This document shows, piece after piece, positions 8,002 to 17,011 of a stretch of 46,781 nt of DNA. The stretch covers positions 1-46,781 of the forward strand of contig NZ_PRLH01000097.1 in NCBI RefSeq assembly GCF_003013815.1. Direction: 5' to 3'. Origin of the DNA: Cyanothece sp. BG0011 (GTDB lineage: Bacteria; Cyanobacteriota; Cyanobacteriia; Cyanobacteriales; Microcystaceae). Every line of letters starts with the position of its first letter. Position 1 is the stretch's first letter. Made by a program: the position numbers and the translations under genes. The notes under the pieces were generated by a model. The model had not been told where the DNA came from and searched no databases. It saw only the letters and a program-made list of their open reading frames with translations.

Positions 8002-9507
8002 ATGACAGATAATAAAACAAAATATATCTTAGCTCTTGATTTAGGAACCACTGGCAACCGTGCGATTATCTTTAATCACGAAGGTGCAATGGTTGGCCAA
8101 GCTTACAAAGAATTGACTCAATATTATCCCCAACCCGGTTGGCTAGAACACGATGCCCTAGAAATTTGGCAAGATACTTTAAGTGTTCTAGGACAAGTGC
8201 TAGAAAAGACCCGTATTGCTGGTAAAGATATCGCTGCCATCGGTTTAACGGTACAACGGGAAACCTGTCTATTGTGGGATAAAACCACAGGAAAACCCCT
8301 TCATAAAGCGATCGTTTGGCAAGATAGACGCACCTCCCCCATGTGTAGTCAATTGAGAGAAATGGGTAAGGTAGAAGAGATCGAAAGCCGGACAGGTTTA
8401 GTGTTAGACCCCTATTTCTCTGCCACAAAGTTGGCTTGGTTAATAGACTGGGTAAAAGAACATAAACCCGATACCAATTTTGATAACGTCATCGCTGGAA
8501 CCGTTGATACTTGGATGTTGTGGAACCTAACCGGGGGAAAAGTTCACGCCACCGACCATAGTAACGCCTGTCGGACTATGTTGATGAATCTCGATACTCG
8601 CAACTGGGATGACACCCTACTGGATTTATTCAACATTCCTGCCCATATTATGCCCGAAATTAAACCGAGTATGGGGATGTTTGGTCATACGGATGCTGAC
8701 TTATTGGGGGTCGAAATTCCCATTACTGCTATTTTCGGAGATCAACAAGCTGCTTTATTTGCTCATGGTTGCAGTCGTCCGGGGTTACTCAAATGCACCT
8801 ATGGAACCGGCGCGTTTCTCATTGTCCAAGCAGGCCGTGAAGTGATGCGCTCTCCCAATGGTTTATTATCTACTATCGCCTGGACTCAGGAACAATCGAC
8901 GAATTACGCCCTAGAAGGGGCAATTTTTACCGCCGGGGCTTCCATTCAGTGGTTACGGGATGGCATTAAACTGATCAACAGCGCCGCGGAAACCGAAGCG
9001 ATATGTAATCAAGTCACTGATACCAATGGGGTTTATTTTGTCCCGGCTTTGAGTGGGTTAGGCGCACCTCACTGGGATATGTCAGCACGAGGATTATATA
9101 TCGGTATTACTGGCGGTGTGCAACGAGAACACATGGTGAGAGCCGTGTTAGAAGCGATCGCTTATCAGGTAAAAGAAGTCGTAGATGCCATGAATAAAGA
9201 TTCAGATTTATCGGTAGCGCGGTTGAAAGTGGATGGCGGTGCCTCTCAAAATAACTTTTTGATGCAGTTTCAAGCGGATGCTTTAGGGGTTCCCATCGAA
9301 CGCCCTGTTGTCTTAGATGCCACTGCACAAGGGGCAGCCTTTGGAGCCGGGCTAACGGTGGGTTATTGGGATAATTATGACGATTTAATCGCCGGTCGTA
9401 AAATTAATCGCGTCTTTGAACCCGGAAAAAATGCTTCGGAAGTACAAGAGAACTTTTTGACTTGGACCAGAGCCGTTGAACGGGCAAAACATTGGATCGA
9501 AGAGTGA
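8002..9507 (+). CDS. glpK: Glycerol kinase
   Basis: This 501-residue FGGY-family kinase phosphorylates glycerol to glycerol-3-phosphate with ATP. The N-terminal phosphate loop is ALDLGTTGNRAI. The glycerol-contacting region QRET is followed by AIVWQDRRT, and the mid-domain GDQQAALFAHG carries the catalytic Asp. The C-terminal ATPase motif is KVDGGASQNNFLMQ. Length matches bacterial GlpK (about 500). ATG 8002 is chosen over GTG 7990 because AGGG at 7987-7990 sits at a usable distance. No glpF or glpD is adjacent. It would feed glycerolipid synthesis or glycerol use. Confidence 0.95.
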   Translation: MTDNKTKYILALDLGTTGNRAIIFNHEGAMVGQAYKELTQYYPQPGWLEHDALEIWQDTLSVLGQVLEKTRIAGKDIAAIGLTVQRETCLLWDKTTGKPLHKAIVWQDRRTSPMCSQLREMGKVEEIESRTGLVLDPYFSATKLAWLIDWVKEHKPDTNFDNVIAGTVDTWMLWNLTGGKVHATDHSNACRTMLMNLDTRNWDDTLLDLFNIPAHIMPEIKPSMGMFGHTDADLLGVEIPITAIFGDQQAALFAHGCSRPGLLKCTYGTGAFLIVQAGREVMRSPNGLLSTIAWTQEQSTNYALEGAIFTAGASIQWLRDGIKLINSAAETEAICNQVTDTNGVYFVPALSGLGAPHWDMSARGLYIGITGGVQREHMVRAVLEAIAYQVKEVVDAMNKDSDLSVARLKVDGGASQNNFLMQFQADALGVPIERPVVLDATAQGAAFGAGLTVGYWDNYDDLIAGRKINRVFEPGKNASEVQENFLTWTRAVERAKHWIEE

Positions 9508-9512
9508 AGCAG

Positions 9513-9618
9513 AGGGAGTAGGGAGCAGGGGAGCAGGGAGCGCCGGAGCAGGGGAGTAGGGGAGACAATATGAATAGTGTTCCCGAACCCTGAACCCCGA
9601 ACTCCTAACTCCTAACTT
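9513..9618. repeat. G-rich degenerate repeat followed by five heptamer units
   Basis: After glpK comes a purine-rich block of GGAG(C/T)AG-type units (about 9513-9564). Five in-phase heptamers then run at 9584-9618: cgaaccc, tgaaccc, cgaactc, ctaactc, ctaactt. The last unit contributes to the stop codon of the minus-strand thioredoxin gene. This is the same organisation as the array at 6898-6946. Confidence 0.7.
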
Positions 9619-10168
9619 ACCCGGACTTAGCTTGGGAACTATGACTACGGGGATCAGTGGTGGGGTTACTGGTTGGTTTTAACTCAGAGGTTTGACCCGT
9701 AGACGCAGCATAGGGTAGGGTTTCATGGTCAATTAAGGCGTTTAAGTTGGCTTCCATGACGGATGGGGGTTGTTCCCCGATGGTTTGAGCGATCGCTTTT
9801 CCTTGGTCGTCAATAAAGACAAAATGGGGGATACCATCGACGCGATAACGGAGAATTTCGGGCAACCATTTATTATTATCCACATTGAGCATGACGAAGT
9901 TCACCGAATCTCCGTATTTTTGCTTCAATTGAGCCAATTCTGGAGCCATGGCCTGGCAACTGGTACACCAATCAGCGTAAAATTCTGTTAATGTCGGTTT
10001 TCCGTTGTTCATGGCCACTTCGATGGGGGTTGACTCCTTGGCTTGGGCCTCTAAGGAAACCGAACCGGTTTGAGTTTGAAAGCCAAAAAATATCGCTATA
10101 CTAAGAGCAATGGCAGCAAAAGCGATGATAGTATTTCTGATACGATTAACATTAACAATTTCAGACAT
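9617..10168 (-). CDS. txlA: Membrane-anchored thioredoxin-like protein (TxlA/HCF164-like)
   Basis: This 183-residue protein has one N-terminal membrane segment (about residues 12-30) followed by a thioredoxin fold. ADWCTSC gives the redox pair C68/C71, and VDGIPHFVF carries the cis-proline loop. The tail from about residue 150 is low-complexity. The layout matches cyanobacterial TxlA and plant HCF164, which face the thylakoid lumen or periplasm and deliver reducing power for cytochrome maturation. It is divergent from the NIL-ferredoxin gene, about 97 bp apart. The assignment to TxlA rather than another TlpA-type protein is probable, not certain. Confidence 0.8.
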   Translation of the reverse strand: MSEIVNVNRIRNTIIAFAAIALSIAIFFGFQTQTGSVSLEAQAKESTPIEVAMNNGKPTLTEFYADWCTSCQAMAPELAQLKQKYGDSVNFVMLNVDNNKWLPEILRYRVDGIPHFVFIDDQGKAIAQTIGEQPPSVMEANLNALIDHETLPYAASTGQTSELKPTSNPTTDPRSHSSQAKSG

Positions 10169-10265
10169 ATAAGGGATTAAAGAAAAACGTTTTTACTGTT
10201 TCTATATTCTATAATATTTTACCTTTCTTTGAAGTTAAATTTCAGGTTGTCCCTTGAGTTAAATT

Positions 10266-10670
10266 ATGAAAAAACGAGTCACTCTGACGTTTCCTAAGCG
10301 CACGGTACAAATGCCGTTAACCTATCGTTTAGCTAAAGATTTTAATATTGCTTCTAATATTATTCGGGCCCAAGTTGCCCCCAATCAAGTGGGAAAATTA
10401 GTCTTAGAATTATTGGGGGATATTGATGCCATTGAAGCGGCCGTAGAGTGGATGCAAGCTCAAGATATTGGGGTATCCTTAGCCAGTCGTGAAATTAGCA
10501 TTAATGAAGAGCAATGTGTAGACTGTGGGTTATGTACGGGGGTGTGTCCCACTGAGGCGTTAACCCTTGATCGCGAAACCTTTAAGTTAACCTTTCGGCG
10601 ATCGCTTTGTGTGGTTTGTGAACAGTGTATTCCTGCTTGTCCCGTGCAGGCCATTTCTACGAGTTTTTGA
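10266..10670 (+). CDS. NIL-domain ferredoxin with two 4Fe-4S motifs
   Basis: This 134-residue protein has an N-terminal NIL domain (about 1-75, a small ligand-binding fold also found in methionine ABC transporters). Two cluster motifs follow, CVDCGLCTGVCP and CVVCEQCIPACP, typical of a bacterial 2x[4Fe-4S] ferredoxin. It probably carries electrons in the cytoplasm; the NIL domain may sense or bind a sulfur amino acid. The cysteine desulfurase nearby at 11962-13128 is on the opposite strand, so no operon link is implied. Confidence 0.88.
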   Translation: MKKRVTLTFPKRTVQMPLTYRLAKDFNIASNIIRAQVAPNQVGKLVLELLGDIDAIEAAVEWMQAQDIGVSLASREISINEEQCVDCGLCTGVCPTEALTLDRETFKLTFRRSLCVVCEQCIPACPVQAISTSF

Positions 10671-10723
10671 TGTTATATTATCAACAACTACTATGATAAA
10701 AAATCACTTCATTAATTGATAAA

Positions 10724-11926
10724 ATGACAACTGCACCTTTAAGCTGGACAGAACTGGAAACCCTGACGAACTGGACTATTGATAATATTAACGGTCCGAC
10801 TAACGCCCAAGCAATTTTACGGCTTTTTGGTCATCAAGAAAGTGATATTAGAGTCACCCTTTACCGTGATAACCATGCTTGGTGTCCCTACTGTCAAAAA
10901 GTTTGGTTATGGTTAGAAGAAAAACAAATTCCCTACCGTATCAAAAAAGTGACCATGTTTTGTTACGGACAAAAAGAACGATGGTATAAGAAAATTGTCC
11001 CCTCAGGAATGCTGCCGGCGGTTGAATTAGATGGACGTTTAATAACCGAAAGTGATGATATTTTGTTGGCCCTAGAAGCAACCTTTGGGCCTTTAACCCA
11101 TAGTATGACCGAGGCAAAGGTTATCCCTTTGCGACAGTTAGAAAGGTTATTGTTTCGGGCCTGGTGTACTTGGTTATGTTATCCCACTTGGTCACAAAAA
11201 CAAGAACAGCAAAATCGTGAACAGTTCGTTAAGGTGGTGGCGGCGGTAGAAAAAGCCTTAGGAGACACCCCAAGTCCCTATTTTCTAGAGGCGTTTGGCA
11301 CAGTGGATGTTATTTTTACTCCCTATGTAGAGCGTATGAACGCCAGTTTATACTACTATAAGGGTTATTCTTTACGGGAAGAAAATGAGCGTTTCGGTCA
11401 GTGGTTTGAGGCCATGGAAACCCGTTCAACTTATCGGGGAACCCAAAGCGACTTTCACACCCATGTCCACGACTTACCCCCACAAATGGGTGGATGTTAC
11501 AGTAACACGGACCCACAAAGGAAAATTAATCAAGATAGGGTGGATAACGGCCCTTGGTTTGGCTTGCCAGATGTCATGTATCCCGAACCAGAAACCTCCC
11601 GTCAAGAAGCCCTAAAACGGGTGATCAAACACCGTCATAATATTATTCGGGTCAACCCTGGAGAGGATCGGGTGTTCGACGAAGCGTTACGGTGTGCTTT
11701 AACTACCTTGATGACTGGGGAAACTTGTCAACCCCCAAAAGATTCGGATGTGGCGTTACGATACTTACGGGATAGAATTAATGTCCCACGGGATATGTCT
11801 ATCTATGCAGGGAAACGGTTACGAGAAGCATTAGAAAGCACTGCGAGTTTAGTGGGCGATCGCCAAGGTATCCCCATTCCTGTCAAACATCGACGGGATC
11901 AAGATCCGGCTAATTTTGTTTATTAA
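10724..11926 (+). CDS. Glutathione S-transferase family protein, long cyanobacterial form
   Basis: This 400-residue protein has a thioredoxin-like GST N-domain at about 42-120: [13 protein letters not shown] with a CPYC motif at 54-57, and the GSH-contacting ESDD region [12 protein letters not shown] helical C-domain follows. Residues after about 240 form an extension beyond a usual 200-250 aa GST, ending in a conserved [14 protein letters not shown] segment. The CxxC makes a thiol-transferase or glutathionyl-reductase activity plausible. It lies 53 bp after the NIL-ferredoxin gene on the same strand, so the two may be co-transcribed in redox defence. Confidence 0.82.
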   Translation: MTTAPLSWTELETLTNWTIDNINGPTNAQAILRLFGHQESDIRVTLYRDNHAWCPYCQKVWLWLEEKQIPYRIKKVTMFCYGQKERWYKKIVPSGMLPAVELDGRLITESDDILLALEATFGPLTHSMTEAKVIPLRQLERLLFRAWCTWLCYPTWSQKQEQQNREQFVKVVAAVEKALGDTPSPYFLEAFGTVDVIFTPYVERMNASLYYYKGYSLREENERFGQWFEAMETRSTYRGTQSDFHTHVHDLPPQMGGCYSNTDPQRKINQDRVDNGPWFGLPDVMYPEPETSRQEALKRVIKHRHNIIRVNPGEDRVFDEALRCALTTLMTGETCQPPKDSDVALRYLRDRINVPRDMSIYAGKRLREALESTASLVGDRQGIPIPVKHRRDQDPANFVY

Positions 11927-11961
11927 AAATCAGTAGGGGCTTAATATTATTAAGCCCTTAT

Positions 11962-13128
11962 CTAATAATTAACAGTAGCTTGACGTAAAGATTGAATTGT
12001 ATTAACCACTTGTTGGCCGACAATTTCAATTTCTTGGCTGGTTGTAAACCGTCCTAAGCCAAATCTCAAAGATCCATAAGCCAGTTTATCTGAATGTCCT
12101 AATGCTTTGAGAACATGGGAGGGTTTGGTTGTGGTTGAGGTACAAGCAGAACCGGAAGAAAGGGCAACAATTGACTGTAAACCTAATAATAAGGCTGCTC
12201 CATCTACCCCTTCTATACTAACATTAAGATTCCCTGGTAGCCGTTGGGTTAAATGTCCATTGACATAAACGTCTTCTAGGGTCAAAAGTTGTTTTTGAAG
12301 TTGATTTCTCAATTGACTTTGACGTTTATTTTCTGTTTCCATTTCTTGCAATGCTAATTCAATGGCTTTTCTAAAGCCAACAATTTGAGGGGTGTATAAT
12401 GTCCCTGATCTGATTGATTTTTCTTGACCTCCTCCATGTAATTGGGCAGCAATATTAACCCTAGGATCACGACGACGAATATATAACGCGCCAATCCCTT
12501 TTGGCCCATAAATTTTATGGGCGGTTAATGATAGTAAATGGATGTTCATTTGTTGAACATCTAAAGGAATTTTCCCGATAGCTTGGGCTGCGTCGCTATG
12601 AAATAGAACATCATGTTTTTGACAAATTGCTCCAATTTCTGGCAAGGGTTGCAACACTCCAATTTCATTATTTGCTGCCATAACTGACAATAAAATAGTT
12701 TCGGGACGAATGGTTTTTTCTAATAAGTCTAAATCAATTAAACCGTCTTTTTGGACAGGAAGATAGGTGATTTCAAAGCCTAATTTTTCTAAATAATGAC
12801 AGGGATCTAAAACGGCGCGGTGTTCGGTTTGAACAGTAATAATATGTTGTCCTTGACTAAAATAAGCCTCGGCAATTCCTTTTATTGCTAAGTTATTGGC
12901 TTCGGTTGCTCCACTGGTAAAAATAATTTCTTCTGGACTACAATTAATCGCATTAGCAATGGTTTCTCTGGCTTTTTTTACGGCGGCTTCTGCTTCCCAA
13001 CCATAGAGATGATTAATACTTGAAGGGTTACCAAAATGTTCGGTAAAATAGGGTAACATTTCCTCTAATACCCGTTTATCCATCGGGGTTGTAGCATGAC
13101 AGTCTAAATAAATAGGACGTTGAGACAT
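11962..13128 (-). CDS. Cysteine desulfurase (NifS/IscS-type)
   Basis: This 388-residue PLP enzyme removes sulfur from cysteine as a persulfide for Fe-S cluster and thiol biosynthesis. Visible residues are His103 in TEHRAV, the PLP-binding Lys205 in LTAHKIYGPKG, and the catalytic Cys329 in SSGSACTS on the long group-I loop. It starts with the family N-terminus RPIYLDCHATTP. IscS, NifS and cyanobacterial paralogues cannot be told apart by sequence reading alone. No iscU or nif gene is adjacent, so a housekeeping role is more likely. Confidence 0.92.
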   Translation of the reverse strand: MSQRPIYLDCHATTPMDKRVLEEMLPYFTEHFGNPSSINHLYGWEAEAAVKKARETIANAINCSPEEIIFTSGATEANNLAIKGIAEAYFSQGQHIITVQTEHRAVLDPCHYLEKLGFEITYLPVQKDGLIDLDLLEKTIRPETILLSVMAANNEIGVLQPLPEIGAICQKHDVLFHSDAAQAIGKIPLDVQQMNIHLLSLTAHKIYGPKGIGALYIRRRDPRVNIAAQLHGGGQEKSIRSGTLYTPQIVGFRKAIELALQEMETENKRQSQLRNQLQKQLLTLEDVYVNGHLTQRLPGNLNVSIEGVDGAALLLGLQSIVALSSGSACTSTTTKPSHVLKALGHSDKLAYGSLRFGLGRFTTSQEIEIVGQQVVNTIQSLRQATVNY

Positions 13129-13267
13129 AAGATGAATGTTAAGTTGCTCATGGTATTTTTATTTTAACAAAAATTGCTAGATTAAAAATATAAAATTAAT
13201 GATTCTGATTCACCATAACCGTCTGTTATTATTGGGATTTAAAAAAGTTGATCTCTACTCTATTATC

Positions 13268-14068
13268 TTAAGTTTGATTGGTCAAAACTTGCTCAGAATC
13301 AAGGGATAAAAATGACAAAGGATTACTCATATTTTCAGCAAAACCCAGAATTCCTGGATCTCGATGTTCATATAATAAATTATCCTGTTGATCAAACAAA
13401 AAGGTTGCCCCTCTTTGCGTTAAATAAGCCGCGTTGGGAACATAGGTTTTCCAGTTACTTAATACCTCAGTCATATTCCGTAATCTTAAGGTTGCTAACT
13501 CGAAAGGCCGCTGATGTCCTTTCCCCCCTGCTAAATTAAAAAATGAGCCTTTAAGAGGGGGTAAAATATTGGTGTCAACCACTTCTTTATCTGCAATTAA
13601 TTGGGGGGCTTTTTTATCTCCTGTATATCCTCTTAATACTTCTTTTAAGGTCCCTTGACTGCCAATTCCTGCACACATTAACATTAAATTAACCCAAGCC
13701 TTTTGACTATCATTTAGTCCTGGAATATTCCAGGATAATCCTTGATATAACCCTAATTTTTTATGAATATTCCCATCAGGATCAACAAATAAGTTTTCTT
13801 GAGGAAACTGGGTATAATCACAAAATTTTAACCCTGATTCGCGGTTACCAATACCAATGGCTTTTACGATTATATTATGGGCTGCAATGTCTGATGATTT
13901 TTGATTTAACCACCAAGCATATTCAAGGGTATCAAAATCCCCTAATTGTGGCCAAATGATAACTAATAAGCGAGAGTAGGATTGACAGTTCGTTAAAATA
14001 GGAACGGTGTTACCATCACTCACTCGTAAAGCTTGGGTTTCTTTTAAACAATCAATCACTTTCATCAT
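13268..14068 (-). CDS. Peroxiredoxin-like (AhpC/TSA) protein lacking an obvious peroxidatic cysteine
   Basis: From ATG 14068 this is a 266-residue thioredoxin-fold protein. SRLLVIIWPQLGDFDTLEYAWWL lies where AhpC/TSA-like proteins carry their active-site PxxxCxxC region. No cysteine is in that loop, the nearest being in TNCQSYSR before the strand. The C-terminal portion (LFVDPDGNIHKKLGLYQG, and later GATFLFDQQDNLLYEHRDPGILGFA) resembles the AhpC/TSA_2 family widespread in cyanobacteria. It may therefore be a structural or regulatory homologue rather than an active peroxidase. The frame is open from 14113, but the extra 15 residues look unrelated to the family. Confidence 0.7.
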   Translation of the reverse strand: MMKVIDCLKETQALRVSDGNTVPILTNCQSYSRLLVIIWPQLGDFDTLEYAWWLNQKSSDIAAHNIIVKAIGIGNRESGLKFCDYTQFPQENLFVDPDGNIHKKLGLYQGLSWNIPGLNDSQKAWVNLMLMCAGIGSQGTLKEVLRGYTGDKKAPQLIADKEVVDTNILPPLKGSFFNLAGGKGHQRPFELATLRLRNMTEVLSNWKTYVPNAAYLTQRGATFLFDQQDNLLYEHRDPGILGFAENMSNPLSFLSLDSEQVLTNQT

Positions 14069-14259
14069 TTTTTCACTCAAAGAATATGGTTTGTTTCTTA
14101 AGACAAACACCACCGTCTTTTTATTATATCTATTCTTCCTCTCCTTTCTACCCAGTCTTGACTAACAGTTTAAATGATGAATAGCTTATTTTGGGGACTC
14201 CCTGAAAGTCATCCTTTGCTGTATTCTGAGTAAAAGAAGTTAATGAGTTGTCTATTTTC

Positions 14260-14751
14260 ATGGAACATAAACATCACAAAAAACAGAACGACGCTTTAGG
14301 GATTATTGGGTGGAGAGAATGGTTAGATTTACCTGAATTAGGCATTACTGAAATTAAAGCTAAAATAGATACAGGGGCAAGATCATCAGCGTTACACGCT
14401 TTCCATATCAAAGAAGTTGAAAAAGATGGCAAAAGAATGATTCATTTTCAAGTCCATCCCTATCAAAAAGATAAAGAAACCACGGTTCATTGTGAAGCTA
14501 AACTATTAGAATGGCGTAATGTTAAAAACTCCGGTGGCCATAAACAATATCGTCCAGTTATTTTAACCCCTGTAGAAATAGGAGGACAAGTGTGGAATAT
14601 TGAATTAACTTTAACCAATCGGGATGTGATGGGGTTTCGGATGTTATTAGGAAGAGAAGCGGTTCGTGAGCGATTTTTAGTCCATCCAGGGGACTCATTT
14701 TTATTATCTGAGTCAAAACATAAAAAACATAAAAAAAAGTCCCATTCTTAA
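14260..14751 (+). CDS. Retropepsin-like ATP-dependent zinc protease family (RimK-associated, DUF785)
   Basis: This 163-residue protein contains the family signature IIGWREWLDLPELG followed by IKAKIDTGARSSALHA, in which DTGARSS is the aspartic-protease-like catalytic loop. The later MLLGREAV segment is the matching second strand. Members are annotated as ATP-dependent zinc proteases and are often linked to RimK-type ligases, but the fold is retropepsin-like. No rimK is seen here. The C-terminus is Lys/His-rich. ATG 14260 is preferred to an in-frame TTG at 14248. Confidence 0.85.
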   Translation: MEHKHHKKQNDALGIIGWREWLDLPELGITEIKAKIDTGARSSALHAFHIKEVEKDGKRMIHFQVHPYQKDKETTVHCEAKLLEWRNVKNSGGHKQYRPVILTPVEIGGQVWNIELTLTNRDVMGFRMLLGREAVRERFLVHPGDSFLLSESKHKKHKKKSHS

Positions 14752-14847
14752 GGAATTAAACTTAAAATTAATAGAAATTTTTTCAGGGGTGTTACCAATT
14801 TGTGGCAACATAAAAAAAGAGATAAATAAGCCAAAAAAACCTAATCA

Positions 14848-15642
14848 ATGTTAGCTAAAAGAATCTTACCCTGTTTAGATGTTAATGCCGGCCGTGTGGT
14901 TAAAGGGATCAATTTTGTCGACCTTAAAGACGCAGGGGACCCCGTGGAACTCGCGAAGGTTTATAATGATGCAGGGGCAGATGAGTTAGTCTTTTTAGAC
15001 ATTACAGCTACCCATGAACAACGGGACACCATTATTGATGTGGTTTACCGTACCGCCGAAGTGGTGTTTATCCCCTTGACAGTCGGGGGAGGGATTTCAA
15101 CCTTAGAACAAATTAAACTTTTGTTAAGAGCCGGGGCTGATAAGGTGAGTGTTAACTCATCGGCTGTCAGAAATCCTGACTTTATTAATCAGGCCAGCGA
15201 TCGCTTTGGAAAACAGTGTATTGTGGTGGCAATCGATGCAAAACGCCGTCATGACCCTAAAAACCCTGGTTGGGATGTCTATGTTCGCGGAGGACGGGAA
15301 AATACGGGCTTAGATGCGGTAAAATGGGCAGTAGAAATGGAAAAAAGAGGGGCCGGAGAACTGTTAGTTACCAGTATGGATGCGGATGGAACCCAGGCCG
15401 GTTATGACTTAGACTTAACTCGTACCATCGCCCAACAAGTCGAAATTCCAGTGATAGCTTCAGGAGGGGCGGGAAACTGCGAGCATATCTACGAAGCATT
15501 GACCCAAGGGAAGGCAGAAGCCGCTTTACTAGCTTCTTTGCTCCATTATGGACAATTAACCATTGCTGAGGTCAAAAATTACCTAAGCGATCGCAAAATT
15601 CCCGTCCGTCGTCGCCCTGACGACACCTTTAGACAACCTTAA
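14848..15642 (+). CDS. hisF: Imidazole glycerol phosphate synthase cyclase subunit
   Basis: This 264-residue (beta/alpha)8 barrel forms the cyclase half of IGP synthase. It converts PRFAR plus HisH-derived ammonia to IGP and AICAR. The catalytic aspartates are in place: D11 in [14 protein letters not shown] and D130 in VVAIDAKRR. Phosphate-binding loops are LTVGGGI and IASGGAG. The last residues ([16 protein letters not shown]) are a short extra tail. As usual in cyanobacteria, his genes are scattered and hisH is not adjacent. Confidence 0.96.
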   Translation: MLAKRILPCLDVNAGRVVKGINFVDLKDAGDPVELAKVYNDAGADELVFLDITATHEQRDTIIDVVYRTAEVVFIPLTVGGGISTLEQIKLLLRAGADKVSVNSSAVRNPDFINQASDRFGKQCIVVAIDAKRRHDPKNPGWDVYVRGGRENTGLDAVKWAVEMEKRGAGELLVTSMDADGTQAGYDLDLTRTIAQQVEIPVIASGGAGNCEHIYEALTQGKAEAALLASLLHYGQLTIAEVKNYLSDRKIPVRRRPDDTFRQP

Positions 15643-15714
15643 TTTTCTAACTTAGACGTTGTCACCTAGGGATTGTGTATTAGAATAGAAAAAAAAGTTA
15701 ACATTTTTTAAAAT

Positions 15715-15906
15715 ATGTTGATACCGATTCTAATATTCGACGTTGCCCTAGTTGCTTGGTCCCTGCATTTGATGCAGGAAGCCATTGAACAGCAAGAATT
15801 TTCCCTGATGTTAGCAGGAACCCTAGTGGCCTTAGCAGCCGCGGCCATGTTAGTGGTCTATTTCCTTATGGGTCATTGTTTGACTTACTTGACAAATATT
15901 TCGTGA
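15715..15906 (+). CDS. Small two-helix membrane protein, hypothetical
   Basis: This 63-residue hydrophobic protein has two likely transmembrane helices (about 1-18 and 29-52) separated by the charged stretch MQEAIEQQEF. I do not recognise a named family. It follows hisF by 72 bp on the same strand and is convergent with ffs. A real gene is favoured by its ATG start, coherent hydrophobic pattern and position clear of other coding sequence. Confidence 0.6.
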   Translation: MLIPILIFDVALVAWSLHLMQEAIEQQEFSLMLAGTLVALAAAAMLVVYFLMGHCLTYLTNIS

Positions 15907-15963
15907 TATGCTATATAATTTCCGTAATAATAAAACTTTAAAAATTTTTTTACGCAATAAAAA

Positions 15964-16057
15964 GACTCGGAGTTTACGCCTATCACAAGCATCCCGTATT
16001 GCTGCTACCTTCCGGTCCTGACAAGGTTTGGGCGTTGTAATTGCGTAAGTCCGAGTC
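15964..16057 (-). ncRNA. ffs: Signal recognition particle RNA (small bacterial 4.5S type)
   Basis: Read on the minus strand, this is a 94-nt hairpin closed by GACTCGG / CCGAGTC. Its apex carries the universal SRP motif GTCAGGACCGGAAGGTAGCA with the GGAA tetraloop, followed by GCAATACGGG. It binds Ffh for co-translational membrane targeting. It lies downstream of gatC on the same strand and has its own promoter-like -10. Confidence 0.97.
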
Positions 16058-16064
16058 ACTTACT

Positions 16065-16070
16065 ATCATA
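16065..16070 (-). promoter_or_regulatory. -10 box of ffs
   Basis: TATGAT on the minus strand ends 7 bases before the 5' end of the SRP RNA. A weak TTATCG lies 17 bases further upstream as a possible -35. The sequence shows the boxes; promoter activity is inferred. Confidence 0.5.
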
Positions 16071-16093
16071 ACATAAAAACATCTTAACGATAA

Positions 16094-16390
16094 TTATTCC
16101 TCATCAGTATTGAGAATTTGTGGAACTCTAAAAAAGTCCCCTTCAGGGCTTGGGGCTTCTTGTAACAAAGCTTGGCGATCGCTATACAGTTCGGAACTAT
16201 CCTGACGGGTGATGTTACTGAGTTCGATAGCGCGAGTGGTGGGGGGAACATTTTCCGTATCCAATTCACTCAACTGCTCAAAATAGTTTAAAATGTCGCT
16301 CAACTGGCCAGCAAACTGCTCTTCTTCTTCTGGGGTAATCTTTAAACGTGCTAAATGAGCGATCTTCTGGACTTCTTGACGATCTAACAT
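16094..16390 (-). CDS. gatC: Asp-tRNA(Asn)/Glu-tRNA(Gln) amidotransferase subunit C
   Basis: This 98-residue GatC has the family start [29 protein letters not shown] and the characteristic [19 protein letters not shown]. The C-terminal [15 protein letters not shown] is the conserved tail that wraps GatA. It stabilises the GatAB transamidase that makes Gln-tRNA(Gln) in cyanobacteria. It is 24 bp downstream of ycf3 on the same strand, probably co-transcribed; gatA and gatB are elsewhere. Confidence 0.95.
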   Translation of the reverse strand: MLDRQEVQKIAHLARLKITPEEEEQFAGQLSDILNYFEQLSELDTENVPPTTRAIELSNITRQDSSELYSDRQALLQEAPSPEGDFFRVPQILNTDEE

Positions 16391-16414
16391 AAATAAAGGT
16401 TCCTGTAAATGAGT

Positions 16415-16936
16415 TTAGAAAAAGACATCCATTTCTGAGCGTCCCGTAATTTTTAGCCAGTTTTGGGCTTCAATGTAGTTATTCGGTGCCAGACGGATAG
16501 CCTGTTTCCAATACTCTCCCGCTTTATCAAATAGGGCTTCTGCTTCGTTGATATTCCCTTCAGATTTAGCTTTTTCTCCTTGATAATGATAAATGACAGC
16601 AATATTATTCAACGCTGAGGGCATCTGGGGGTTCAACTCTACTGCTTGCTCATAATAGTTGAGGGCTTTGGCGTGTTCCCCGTTGCTGGCGTGGATAATA
16701 CCAATATTGTAGAGGATATAACTGCGATCGTTGGCATCCTCTTCTAACTTGAGGGCTTCATAATAGTTATCTAAGGCTTCAGCATATTCACCGTCTGCTT
16801 GGGCTGACATCCCATCTCTGTAATAGACAAAGGCTTCTTTTGCCTTTTTATTAGCTGGCAGTATTTTGAGGATAATATCTGCCATTACAGTAAAGCTTTT
16901 ATCGATAAAATTATCATTTCGTTGGGTTCTAGGCAT
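16415..16936 (-). CDS. ycf3: Photosystem I assembly protein Ycf3
   Basis: This 173-residue TPR protein opens with [26 protein letters not shown], the invariant Ycf3 N-terminus. Three tetratricopeptide repeats span about 35-150 (for example [28 protein letters not shown]). Ycf3 is a thylakoid-associated chaperone for early PSI assembly, acting on PsaA/PsaB. Length matches the plastid and cyanobacterial family (about 170). It heads the ycf3-gatC unit. Confidence 0.97.
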   Translation of the reverse strand: MPRTQRNDNFIDKSFTVMADIILKILPANKKAKEAFVYYRDGMSAQADGEYAEALDNYYEALKLEEDANDRSYILYNIGIIHASNGEHAKALNYYEQAVELNPQMPSALNNIAVIYHYQGEKAKSEGNINEAEALFDKAGEYWKQAIRLAPNNYIEAQNWLKITGRSEMDVFF

Positions 16937-17011
16937 AGATTTGACGTTGAAGACAAAATAGTATCCTTATCCTATCAAAATTTTAGCAAACATCTACTCC
17001 TATCTTGTACC

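Noticed and set aside
8072-8428. 118-codon minus-strand frame within glpK
   Set aside because: It is antisense to highly conserved glycerol kinase codons, a composition artefact.
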